The position numbers and the translations under genes were made by a program. From assembly GCF_041642155.1 (NCBI RefSeq), contig NZ_JBEPWZ010000036.1:1-18526 (forward strand): a stretch of DNA of 18,526 bases, read 5' to 3'. Position 1 is the first letter of the stretch; each line of letters begins with the position of its first letter. Source of the stretch: Fodinibius sp041642155 (lineage in GTDB: Bacteria > Bacteroidota > Rhodothermia > Balneolales > Balneolaceae). The notes under the pieces were generated by a model that ran no database searches, had not been told where the DNA came from, and saw nothing but the letters and a program-made list of their open reading frames with translations. Positions 1-7,812 of the stretch are shown in pieces.

Positions 1-2413
1 TGTCCCCTGATGAAAAGGCGAATGTGCCGGAGGAGCCTGCTTCTTCCAACCCGCTTTTAGCAATGACCGCCTGAACAAAGGCTTTCTGAAATTCACGCTC
101 TGTCTCCGTGAGTGCCGACTTCTCCTGTAAAGGCTCCTCCCAGAGCGAGACGTATATATCCTCCATTACCTTTTCGGGACTGTAGGGATCCTCTTCCCGC
201 GACTTTAAGGCGGAAAGGTGAACCTTTTCCGGGGCTCCCAAAATTACTTCGATAATTTGATCCCGGAGAATGGCGGACGGGGAGCCGGTCAGCGGAAGAT
301 TTGCTACCACCTCCTCCTGTTCAAGCCAATCCAGCCGGTTCACTTCCTCCAGCAGCATAAGAAAAGCTTCCCGCTGTTTTTCCCGCGGCACGGAGCGGTA
401 ATGGGGACGCGAATCGCCCGCATACTTTCTATTGAGATAGATCCCCCCCACATTCGCGTGGAGATGATTCAGGTAGCGGACATACTGCATGATTATGCCG
501 TTCCGGATGCGTTGGCGGTAGCTGTAATCCGTATCTTCTCCTTCCACCCATTCGTTTAAATGATTCATCACGAATTTGAGGTTTTTAATCCCGTATGCTG
601 AGGCTTCAACCGCATCGTCCCCCAGATCTTCGCCCAGGGAACGGGGATCCAGATAGGCTCCCCGGGCACCGTAACGGTACCGGTCGTCACCCGCCTTTTC
701 ATCCACCAGCCGGGTCAATCGCTCTTTCTGCTCCTCTTTCGATACTTCTTCGGGATAGTAGCGGTAGTTCCAATCCACCAGGTAGTAATCATATAACCCG
801 AATTTCGGCGGCGTCAGCTGTACGTTCCTTTCTTTATCCCCCGGCTGTGCCACATAATTATATCGCGCATAGTCCATAATCGAATAGGTGGTGCCATGCT
901 CCCGGGTAAACGAAGGCGACCGCAGGGAATCGACCGGGACTGCGTGGGAGGCCGCCATATTGTGCATGAATCCAAGCGTGTGGCCTATTTCGTGGCGGAC
1001 CACATAGCCGATGCCCTCTTTCCGGTATGATTCGGGGAGCTTCGTTTGCCGGACTGCTTTGTCGGCCGGAGCCGTTTGGATGAAGCGCCAGCTGTTAAGC
1101 AGCCGGACAATATCATGATAGATATACACAGAAGCGTTGAGAATTTCCCCGGTTCTCGGGTCGATCCAGGAGGGGCCCATGGCGTTTTGGACCGAGGCGG
1201 GGGCATAGCGCACGACATTGTATTTGAGATTGTCGGGGTCGAATTCGGGGTCCTCTTCCGGATAATCAAGGGCCCGGACCGCATGTTCAAATCCTATGCG
1301 TTCAAACGCTTTATTCCAGTCCCTGATCGCCGACTTGATGGCGTTCCGCCAGCTCCCGGGAAAATCGGAATCCACATAAAAGGTGATCGGCTCCACCGGT
1401 TCCGACAGCTCCCCGTTTTTGTAGGCTTCGACGTCCCTGGGCTCCAGCCGGAACCGCCGGGCGTAACGAACCGGCTCCACGTTGTCCCCCGACCCCGAAT
1501 ATTCATTCTTGTGGGTTGTAAAAATACCGATACGCGGATCGGCGATACGGGGACGCATCCTGTCCTCCGGCAACAGCAGCAGGGTGCGGGTCATGACCGC
1601 TGTAAAGGGGGTGTCTTCTTCGGTGCTGCTTCCCCTCCCCGCCTGTTCTTTCAGGGTATATTCATAGGAAAGGTGACTTTTGATCGTCAGGTTGTCTTCA
1701 AATGATTTAAAACCGCCGATAAAGGACCGGTTTCTTTTAAACTGCTTTTGATCTATCAGGGCGGACGGTATATTCATCCCGACAGGCCCGAAGGGCGAGA
1801 GCGCATCGATATCACTGACAAAAAAATTGGTTACCTCGATGACCGCCGACGTCTTATCTTCGTTATAGGCTTCGATATTGAACTTTCTCAGAACCGACCC
1901 TATGCTGTTCCTGTCCAACGCCCGGAGAATACCGGGATTATTGTCCGCGGCAATGGCATCTTTCTGAATTTTCTGCAGCAGCAGCACCGAGTCGACCCGG
2001 GCAAACTGAATTTGCAGGGGGTTGTGTGGCTTGGCTCCGACGGTCCCCAGCTTATTGTCGCTGATCTCGGATATGGTCGACGAGAGGAGCATATCCCGCC
2101 CCAGAAGATCGAAGGGCACCTCGAGATACAGCTTTTCATCTTTGTAAAAAACGTTCAGCAATCCCTCCGCAACCTTGTCCGCCTCCTCCACAATCACCTC
2201 GTATGACGAGGGTTCCTCTGTTTCAGTGGTGTCGGCATCGGCATCCGTGTCCGTTGTATCCGTGTCGGCATCGGTGGTATCCGTTACCGTGTGGGTTACG
2301 GCCGGCGGCGGACTTTTTTGGACGGTTTCGCTTGACTGGCAGGCAACATTCATCACCAGCAATAACACAACGGGTAAATACAGAATCTTGTTCGGCATTA
2401 TCTTTTTGCTCAT
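1..2413 (-). CDS. Zinc-dependent metalloprotease (DUF5117/DUF4953 type), C-terminus cut by window edge
   Basis: An uninterrupted minus-strand frame of 804 codons starts with ATG at 2413 and runs off the left edge. The N-terminus has two lysines, a hydrophobic stretch (about residues 10-24) and Cys25, which suggests a lipoprotein, although the -3 residue (Asn) is not ideal. Residues 42-67 are an acidic Asp/Thr low-complexity linker. The catalytic metzincin motif HEIGHTLGFMHN is at residues 474-485 (zinc ligands His474, His478, His484; catalytic Glu475). A Met-turn SIMDY with Met513 follows. This matches the large envelope-associated zinc protease family common in Bacteroidota and relatives. 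The natural substrate is unknown. The start could instead be Met6. No Shine-Dalgarno is visible. The family is usually about 800-900 residues, so only a short C-terminal piece is probably missing. The family call is strong; lipid anchoring is inferred. Confidence 0.9.
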   Translation of the reverse strand, partial: MSKKIMPNKILYLPVVLLLVMNVACQSSETVQKSPPPAVTHTVTDTTDADTDTTDTDADADTTETEEPSSYEVIVEEADKVAEGLLNVFYKDEKLYLEVPFDLLGRDMLLSSTISEISDNKLGTVGAKPHNPLQIQFARVDSVLLLQKIQKDAIAADNNPGILRALDRNSIGSVLRKFNIEAYNEDKTSAVIEVTNFFVSDIDALSPFGPVGMNIPSALIDQKQFKRNRSFIGGFKSFEDNLTIKSHLSYEYTLKEQAGRGSSTEEDTPFTAVMTRTLLLLPEDRMRPRIADPRIGIFTTHKNEYSGSGDNVEPVRYARRFRLEPRDVEAYKNGELSEPVEPITFYVDSDFPGSWRNAIKSAIRDWNKAFERIGFEHAVRALDYPEEDPEFDPDNLKYNVVRYAPASVQNAMGPSWIDPRTGEILNASVYIYHDIVRLLNSWRFIQTAPADKAVRQTKLPESYRKEGIGYVVRHEIGHTLGFMHNMAASHAVPVDSLRSPSFTREHGTTYSIMDYARYNYVAQPGDKERNVQLTPPKFGLYDYYLVDWNYRYYPEEVSKEEQKERLTRLVDEKAGDDRYRYGARGAYLDPRSLGEDLGDDAVEASAYGIKNLKFVMNHLNEWVEGEDTDYSYRQRIRNGIIMQYVRYLNHLHANVGGIYLNRKYAGDSRPHYRSVPREKQREAFLMLLEEVNRLDWLEQEEVVANLPLTGSPSAILRDQIIEVILGAPEKVHLSALKSREEDPYSPEKVMEDIYVSLWEEPLQEKSALTETEREFQKAFVQAVIAKSGLEEAGSSGTFAFSSGD

Positions 2414-2481
2414 TTAATCTCTGTTTACTAAATGAAGCCTTTTGAAAACCGTTCTTTTGGCCAATGTCGGCGTTATCGGTC

Positions 2482-2529
2482 GGTTGAAATCCTCCTCACA
2501 TACGGGGGTTATATGCTGCGATTTCAACC
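2482..2529. repeat. 10-bp perfect inverted repeat, 28-nt spacer
   Basis: GGTTGAAATC at 2482-2491 is the exact reverse complement of GATTTCAACC at 2520-2529. It lies in the leader region of the metalloprotease, about 70-120 bp before its start codon. It could form an RNA stem in the leader, bind a regulator, or be part of an interspersed palindromic element. The second hairpin 20 bp away makes chance less likely. The role is unknown. Confidence 0.55.
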
Positions 2530-2548
2530 TCCCTCTGGCCATGACCTT

Positions 2549-2564
2549 TCCCGATGCTTCGGGA
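2549..2564. repeat. Short hairpin TCCCGA-TGCT-TCGGGA
   Basis: This is a perfect 6-bp stem with a TGCT loop, followed on the plus strand by ACTGG and five T. It could be a weak terminator fragment on the plus strand, but no plus-strand gene ends here. It lies next to the 2482-2529 inverted repeat and may belong to the same structured intergenic element. Confidence 0.45.
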
Positions 2565-2834
2565 CTGGTTTTTCAAAGACTTCTAAGTATAAGTTACTTG
2601 ATCAGCACGTTAAACGGTTAAAAAAATTTGTTACATCCGGATAAATTAATACACAGCTGGAAGGAAGACGAAGGATCTGGCTTTTTGGTGTCATGTCAAC
2701 ACTACGATTATCAACCTCCGCTATCCTGTTCCGGGACACCCTGCTCTGTGTATCTCATTTCCGCTTTCCCTTATACCCATGAACACACACAACTTCCATA
2801 TCCAAAAAACGACTGACTGTATAACATACTGCTC

Positions 2835-3410
2835 TTACCCCTGATCAGTGACCTCTCGGGATCTCTTCTCCGCCTCATATACCGTCATCGGGGGGATGTT
2901 CCTCCACTCCCAGCCGGTCTTCAGATTCCCGAATGCATTCCGGAGCGGCTCCTTGAGATGCCCCGAGGTCTGGTACGCCAGGAACTTCCCTCCCTCTTTA
3001 AGCAGGTCCACGCTTTGCTGAAGCACGGAGGTTTTGGACTGCTCATCCAAAAAAGAAAAAGGAATGCCGGAAATGATGTAATCGGTCCTGCCGATCAGCT
3101 CATCCTGCAGCAAGTCGGTGACAAACTCCACGCTTTGGTCGAAAAGCGAGACCCGGGGATCGTCAATCTCCCGGAGCTTGTTAAACAACAGCTCGTTGGT
3201 TTCAAAAAGAATAAGCCTGGAGCCGGGGGTGATTTTCGGCAGCAAATAGTTTGCAAAAACACCGGTGCCCGCACCGTACTCCACGATAACCTGATCCCGG
3301 CTGAAGTCAATCGGCCGGCATACCCGGCGGATGCAAAATTTCGACGTGGGCGTCACAGAAGCGACATCCTTGTCTTTGAAAAAACTTTTCAGATACGTAA
3401 GCGTACTCAT
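2835..3410 (-). CDS. Class I SAM-dependent methyltransferase, PmtA/KsgA-like
   Basis: This is a 191-residue soluble protein with a class I methyltransferase fold. The SAM-binding motif I is VEYGAGTG (residues 43-50). An acidic residue ending strand 2 (Glu70, in ILFETN) would bind the ribose. A motif IV-like SGIPFSF occurs at 114-120. The G-[IL]-P-x motif and N-terminal region (VTPTSKFCIRRV) resemble the phospholipid N-methyltransferase (PmtA) and rRNA dimethyladenosine methyltransferase groups, so a lipid amine or RNA could be the substrate. I cannot choose between them. It lies downstream of uvrB on the same strand, 156 bp away, with a weak terminator-like hairpin between, so cotranscription is uncertain. 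The ATG at 3410 has no Shine-Dalgarno sequence. Membership of the methyltransferase superfamily is secure; the substrate is not. Confidence 0.85.
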   Translation of the reverse strand: MSTLTYLKSFFKDKDVASVTPTSKFCIRRVCRPIDFSRDQVIVEYGAGTGVFANYLLPKITPGSRLILFETNELLFNKLREIDDPRVSLFDQSVEFVTDLLQDELIGRTDYIISGIPFSFLDEQSKTSVLQQSVDLLKEGGKFLAYQTSGHLKEPLRNAFGNLKTGWEWRNIPPMTVYEAEKRSREVTDQG

Positions 3411-3465
3411 TTTTGTTAATTATTGGTTATCCGTTACTGGTTCAATCCCTGCAGGCTTATGGCAA

Positions 3466-3498
3466 AATTAAAAAACGTATCCCCTGTTTAGACGGGAT
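3466..3498 (-). terminator. Weak terminator-like hairpin after uvrB
   Basis: Read on the minus strand, ATCCC (3498-3494) and GGGAT (3483-3479) form a 5-bp stem with a 10-nt loop, followed by a T-rich run (ACGTTTTTTAATTTT). It lies about 70 bp past the uvrB stop codon. The stem is short, so this is only a candidate. If real, it would separate uvrB from the methyltransferase. Confidence 0.35.
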
Positions 3499-3566
3499 GC
3501 GAATGCTGCCATTCGACTTTCATGCCCCTTGTGGCCGTGTCGTAACCAATAACGATGAACGGTAAT

Positions 3567-5615
3567 CTAAAGCTCCCCCTTCAGCTGTTCAATCTGATCC
3601 CGGATGCGTGCGGCCTCCTCAAATTCCATATTCCGGGCGGCTGTCTTCATCGAGTCGTGCAGGTACTCCAGAAACTTTTCCTTGTTGTCGAACGTTATCT
3701 CCTTCATCGCGGGATTGGCCTTGTACCTGATGCCTTCCTCGGCTACTTTTACCATCTCCAGGGGCTCTTTGGATACTTCAACCTCGTCATCGAGGTCAAA
3801 ATTCCGGGAAGAAATAAGGGCCGGGTCCACCAGCGGCTTGAGCTCTTTTTCGATGGTCTTCGGGGTAATCCCGTGCTCTTTGTTGTACTCCTTCTGGATC
3901 TTGCGGCGGCGCTCCGTTTCGTCGATGACGGTCTGCATACTGTCCGTGATTTTATCTGCATACATGATGGCCTTGCCATCGACATTACGGGCCGCCCGGC
4001 CCACGATCTGGAAGAGGGACGTTTCAGACCGCAGAAATCCTTCTTTGTCGGCATCCAAAATGGCCACCAGGCTCAGTTCGGGGATATCAATCCCCTCCCG
4101 CAGCAGGTTGATGCCCACCAGCACATCGAAGTCCCCGCGCCGGAATTTAAAAAGCACCTCCACCCGCTCCATGGCGCTGAGCTCGCTGTGCATGTAAGCG
4201 GCCGAAATCCCCACACTTTTCAGGTACTCGCTCAGCTCTTCACTCAGTCGTTTCGTCAGCGTAATGCAGAGCACCCGGTCTCCTTTCTCCACCCGCTTGC
4301 GGATTTCTTCCAGCAGATCATCAATCTGGTTGTCCACGGGACGCACTTCTATCTCCGGCTCCATCAGTCCGGTGGGACGCACAATTTGTTCTACAAAGAC
4401 ACCACCGCTCTTTTCAAGCTCATAATCACTGGGGGTTGCGCTCACAAAAATAGCCTGGTTGGTCACCCCCTCCCATTCCTCGAAGGTCAGCGGGCGGTTG
4501 TCCAGGGCTGATGGCAGCCGGAATCCGTGCTCCACCAGCTCGGTCTTGCGGGACCGGTCCCCGCCGTACATCGCCGATATCTGCGGGACCGTCTGGTGGC
4601 TTTCATCCACCACCAGCAGAAAATCATCGGGAAAATAATCGAAGAGACAATAGGGACGCTCTCCCGGCTTTCGATTGCTCAGGTATCGCGAGTAGTTCTC
4701 GATGCCCGAACAATAGCCAATCTCCTGCATCATCTCGATATCAAAAAGCGTGCGCTGCTCCAGCCGTTTTGCCTCCAGGTGCTTGCCTTCGTCCGTCAGC
4801 GTACCGATACGCCAGTGCAGCTCGTCCCGAATCTGGTCGATCGCCTGCTCCAGCCGATCCTGTGTCGTCACATAATGCGAAGCGGGATAGATATGGAACT
4901 CATCCACCTGTTCCAGCACATTCCCGGTATCGGTATCCACGATCTCCATCTTCTCTATTTCGTCGCCCCAAAAGGAGATCCGCAGTCCATCTTCGGCATA
5001 GGCGGGATACAGGTCCACCACATCCCCGCGCACGCGGAAGGTCCCCCTGCTAAACTCCCGGTCGTTGCGCGTATAGTGCAGGTCCACGAGGTCATAGAGC
5101 AGCTTGTTCCGGGGGATCTCCATCCCGCTTTGCAGCTTGATAATCAGCTTTGCATACTCCGAGGGCGACCCGATACCGTAAATGCAGCTCACCGAAGAGA
5201 CGATAATGACATCTCGCTTGCCGGAAAGCAGCGAGCTGGTCGCCCGCAGTCGAAGCCGCTGAATCTCATCGTTGATCGACAGGTCCTTTTCAATATATTT
5301 ATCCTGGGAAGAAAGGTAGGCCTCAGGCTGGTAGTAATCATAATAGGAGATAAAAAACTCCACCCGGTTGTCCGGGAAAAAGTCACTGAGCTCGCGATAC
5401 AGCTGGGCCGCCAGGGTCTTGTTGTGGCTCATTACCAGCGTGGGCCGCTCCACCTGGTCGATGACATCGGCAACGGTCCTGGTCTTTCCGGAACCGGTTA
5501 TGCCCAGCAGCGTCTGGTACTTGTCACCGTTTTCAACGCCTTCCACCAGCTCTTTGATGGCATTGGGCTGATCGCCGGCCGGTGGCCAGGGAGATTGTAA
5601 ATCAAAATGGGACAT
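3567..5615 (-). CDS. uvrB: UvrABC excinuclease subunit B
   Basis: This is a 682-residue protein of normal length for UvrB, the damage-verifying helicase-like subunit of nucleotide excision repair. It binds UvrA, is loaded on damaged DNA, then recruits UvrC for dual incision. Walker A is GITGSGKT (residues 38-45, Lys44). The beta-hairpin that clamps DNA carries the aromatic cluster YYDYYQPEAY (91-100). The Walker B-type motif is DESH (337-340). Helicase motif VI is QIVGRAARN (536-544). The C-terminal UVR domain that binds UvrC covers about 640-679. The ATG at 5615 gives the canonical N-terminus (FDLQSPWPPAGDQP). No Shine-Dalgarno is visible. It is divergent from tyrA across a 231-bp gap. Long plus-strand frames opposite it are antisense shadows. 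Confidence 0.98.
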   Translation of the reverse strand: MSHFDLQSPWPPAGDQPNAIKELVEGVENGDKYQTLLGITGSGKTRTVADVIDQVERPTLVMSHNKTLAAQLYRELSDFFPDNRVEFFISYYDYYQPEAYLSSQDKYIEKDLSINDEIQRLRLRATSSLLSGKRDVIIVSSVSCIYGIGSPSEYAKLIIKLQSGMEIPRNKLLYDLVDLHYTRNDREFSRGTFRVRGDVVDLYPAYAEDGLRISFWGDEIEKMEIVDTDTGNVLEQVDEFHIYPASHYVTTQDRLEQAIDQIRDELHWRIGTLTDEGKHLEAKRLEQRTLFDIEMMQEIGYCSGIENYSRYLSNRKPGERPYCLFDYFPDDFLLVVDESHQTVPQISAMYGGDRSRKTELVEHGFRLPSALDNRPLTFEEWEGVTNQAIFVSATPSDYELEKSGGVFVEQIVRPTGLMEPEIEVRPVDNQIDDLLEEIRKRVEKGDRVLCITLTKRLSEELSEYLKSVGISAAYMHSELSAMERVEVLFKFRRGDFDVLVGINLLREGIDIPELSLVAILDADKEGFLRSETSLFQIVGRAARNVDGKAIMYADKITDSMQTVIDETERRRKIQKEYNKEHGITPKTIEKELKPLVDPALISSRNFDLDDEVEVSKEPLEMVKVAEEGIRYKANPAMKEITFDNKEKFLEYLHDSMKTAARNMEFEEAARIRDQIEQLKGEL

Positions 5616-5846
5616 CTGATATCTGTATTTTTCCGGTTAAGACTGCAACCAAGGGCTTCCGGAAGCAAGAGGGCACCCTCCTGCGTCTCCGGGCCCTGCG
5701 ATTTTCAGCTTTATGTGCCTTGTAATGAAACGAAATCGGCGCGCAATCATTCTATAAAAATCACATTTTTTTAGGGCAATTGATAGTAAAACTTTAATTT
5801 AACGACTTCGCTTTAAACGAAACATTTTGGTTAACTATAAGATAGC
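5616..5846. promoter_or_regulatory. Divergent promoter region of uvrB and tyrA
   Basis: This 231-bp gap must hold the promoters for both divergent genes. The half next to tyrA is strongly AT-rich (about 5750-5846), as expected for a promoter. A 12-bp perfect palindrome, GCTTCCGGAAGC, lies at 5655-5666, about 40 bp before uvrB, and could be an operator. I see neither a LexA-type SOS box nor convincing -35/-10 or Bacteroidota -33/-7 boxes, so the promoters themselves are inferred from position only. Confidence 0.4.
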
Positions 5847-6980
5847 ATGACAAAAGACGAGAAAAAATTAGGTCCCCAGCGCAGCCGTATTGACGAAATT
5901 GACCGGCGGCTGCTGGACTTGCTTTCCGAACGCAGCAGCATCGTACATGAAGTGATCGAAAAAAAGATCCGGAACCAGCTGCCCATTTTTGCTCCCAAGC
6001 GGGAGGATGATAAAACCGACAAGTTTCGCCGGATGGCCGAGGAGCGGGGGCTTGATCCCGACTGGGCGGAAGATTTTCTGAGGATGATCATGGCCTCCTC
6101 CCGCGCCAGCCAATCATCCAGCCAGTTCCCGCGCGCCACCGAACAGCCCCGGCACGTCTTAATTGTAGGGGCCCGCGGCGGGATGGGGCGCCTGTACACG
6201 CGTATCTTTGAGCAGTCGGGACATACGGTATACGAAATTGACAAGCACAACTGGTATGAACTCGAGGAGATGGTTCCGAAACTGGACCTCGCTATTGTGA
6301 CCGTGCCCATCAACGTAACGGAAGATGTCATCCGTCGCCTGGCCCCGAAGTTAAAGAACAATACCGTTCTTGCGGACTTTACGAGTAATAAGACGGACCC
6401 CATCAAAGTGATGAAAGAGGCGCACAGCGGCCCGGTACTGGGCCTCCACCCCATGCATGGCCCTGATGTCAACAATCTCTCCAAGCAGCTCATGGTCGCC
6501 TGTGTGGGGCGCGATGAAGAGGCTTCGGCATGGGTGATGGAACAGTCTCGCTTGTGGGGGATGCGGGTTATTGAGGCCGACCCGCAAAAACACGATCACG
6601 TGATGCACCTGGTACAGGGACTGCGTCACTTCGTGGCCCTGTTACACGGGTCGTTTATGAAAACCTATGACCTGGATCCCCGGGACATCCTGGAGTATTC
6701 CAGTCCCATTTACCGGGGAGAGCTCATGATGACCGGGCGCATCTTTGCCCAGAGCGCCGAACTCTATGCAGACATCGTATTTGCCAATGAAGAACGCCGG
6801 CAGCTGCTGCTTAATTTTATCGAGCATAACGACCGCCTGACCAGGATGGTCAAAGAAGATGATAAAGAAGGGTTTATCAAAGAATTTGAAGCGGTGACCG
6901 ATTTCTTTGGCAGCTTTGCCAACCAGGCCCTGGAAGAAAGCGGCTACCTGATTGACCGGCTGACGGATCGCTTCGCCTGA
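5847..6980 (+). CDS. tyrA: Bifunctional chorismate mutase/prephenate dehydrogenase (T-protein)
   Basis: This is a 377-residue fusion enzyme of tyrosine biosynthesis: chorismate to prephenate (chorismate mutase), then NAD-dependent oxidative decarboxylation to 4-hydroxyphenylpyruvate. Residues about 10-90 form the AroQ-type all-helical mutase (RIDEIDRRLLDLLSERS, then a Lys/Arg-rich helix and LPIFAPKRE). Residues about 100-377 are the dehydrogenase. It has a Rossmann glycine motif VGARGGMG (107-114), the substrate-binding LGLHPMHGPD (198-207, His201), KHDHVM with His249, and SSPIYR with Arg290. The domain order and several motifs closely match the 373-residue Escherichia coli TyrA. The ATG at 5847 has no Shine-Dalgarno. 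The gene is alone on its strand, with 217 bp before the next gene. The assignment is very secure. The enterobacterial-type architecture is unusual for this group. Confidence 0.96.
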   Translation: MTKDEKKLGPQRSRIDEIDRRLLDLLSERSSIVHEVIEKKIRNQLPIFAPKREDDKTDKFRRMAEERGLDPDWAEDFLRMIMASSRASQSSSQFPRATEQPRHVLIVGARGGMGRLYTRIFEQSGHTVYEIDKHNWYELEEMVPKLDLAIVTVPINVTEDVIRRLAPKLKNNTVLADFTSNKTDPIKVMKEAHSGPVLGLHPMHGPDVNNLSKQLMVACVGRDEEASAWVMEQSRLWGMRVIEADPQKHDHVMHLVQGLRHFVALLHGSFMKTYDLDPRDILEYSSPIYRGELMMTGRIFAQSAELYADIVFANEERRQLLLNFIEHNDRLTRMVKEDDKEGFIKEFEAVTDFFGSFANQALEESGYLIDRLTDRFA

Positions 6981-7197
6981 CCGTTAGCTTATCCGGCAAC
7001 AGATCAGAGGCCTGACTATATATAGATTTCATATTGCAGAGACTTTTATCATTATTCCACGGCCTTAATGAACATACGGGGCTGGTCTCTCGCTGTAAAG
7101 CATTCATATTCCATTAAAATAGTAATTTCCCAGCATCTCCCGTGCACGATCGTTCAGACCGGATTTTTCGTCGAAAATGCGGCGCAGATATCTAATT

Positions 7198-7812
7198 ATG
7201 ATTAAAAAAACGGTTCTTCTTGTCCTTTTCCTCTTCCTTGTAGCCAGGGCGGGCTATACGCAGGAGGGGAGCTACGAACGCTTCACCGTGGATGCAAACA
7301 GCGCCCTTTCGGTTCTGCACAATGCGTTTACCGACAATTGGGAAAGCCCGCCGAGCTTGCATCTCGGAACCCGGGTAACCTATCATGCCGGCAACCTGGA
7401 GGCGGGCCTGCGCTATACCGATTACAATGTTACCAACCCGGATTACGGGGAGGCTGACTTTTCCTCCTATTTCATTTATATCGGATGGGAATACCCCTTT
7501 ACGCTTTACAGGGGACTGACACTGGCCCCCGGACTTCGCTTTGGCAACAACTTCATGTCCTTCGACAACCCCAAGGTCTACCCGCCGACAAGCGGCTGGG
7601 CGGCATATCCGTTTGATCCCCATGAAAGCGAATTCGCCTATGAACTAATTGCGCGCCTGGAGTATAGCCCGGGAACCAGCCCGTGGCGCATCCATTCCGG
7701 CTTTGCGTTTAACCGGACCCTGACCTATCACCCCCTGTCCGTGGGGTTGATCTCCTTTGGGATCAGCCGTTCATTTGCCACCCCTTCCTGGCTTAAAAAT
7801 TTTCTGAAATGA
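7198..7812 (+). CDS. Outer-membrane beta-barrel protein, small, coupled to TonB-receptor-like gene
   Basis: This is a 204-residue protein starting at the ATG at 7198, which places a clean signal peptide (MIKK, then a Leu/Val/Phe-rich core, then ARAGYTQ) at the very N-terminus. The frame can be extended to 7177, but that puts charged residues before the signal and is less likely. After the signal come alternating polar/aromatic strands such as VTYHAGNLEAGLRYTDYNV and FIYIGWEYPFTLYRGLTLAPG. This pattern is typical of a small outer-membrane barrel of roughly 8-10 strands. No named family is recognisable. The stop codon overlaps the next start (ATGA at 7809-7812), so the two genes are probably made together and may act together at the outer membrane. 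Specific function unknown. Confidence 0.75.
   Translation: MIKKTVLLVLFLFLVARAGYTQEGSYERFTVDANSALSVLHNAFTDNWESPPSLHLGTRVTYHAGNLEAGLRYTDYNVTNPDYGEADFSSYFIYIGWEYPFTLYRGLTLAPGLRFGNNFMSFDNPKVYPPTSGWAAYPFDPHESEFAYELIARLEYSPGTSPWRIHSGFAFNRTLTYHPLSVGLISFGISRSFATPSWLKNFLK

Larger units (their letters stand above)
2414..2834. other. Intergenic region between methyltransferase and metalloprotease
   Basis: This 421-bp gap separates two minus-strand genes. Short open frames occur on the plus strand (2432-2644, 2628-2816), but they have no recognisable domain and no start signal, so I do not call them genes. The left half holds two inverted repeats, listed separately. The promoter of the metalloprotease should lie here, but no convincing promoter motif was found. 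Confidence 0.6.

Noticed and set aside
1046..2206. Plus-strand open frames of 219 and 152 codons
   Set aside because: They are antisense to the metalloprotease, whose HExxH and Met-turn motifs fix the real frame.
3420..3552. TTATTGGTTA (3420-3429) and TAACCAATAA (3543-3552) as ends of a mobile element
   Set aside because: Only 10 bp match, there is no target duplication, and the interval is merely the uvrB-methyltransferase gap.
3555..5600. Long plus-strand open frames (318 and 357 codons) opposite uvrB
   Set aside because: They are antisense to a full-length, motif-complete uvrB and show no domain of their own; they follow from codon bias.
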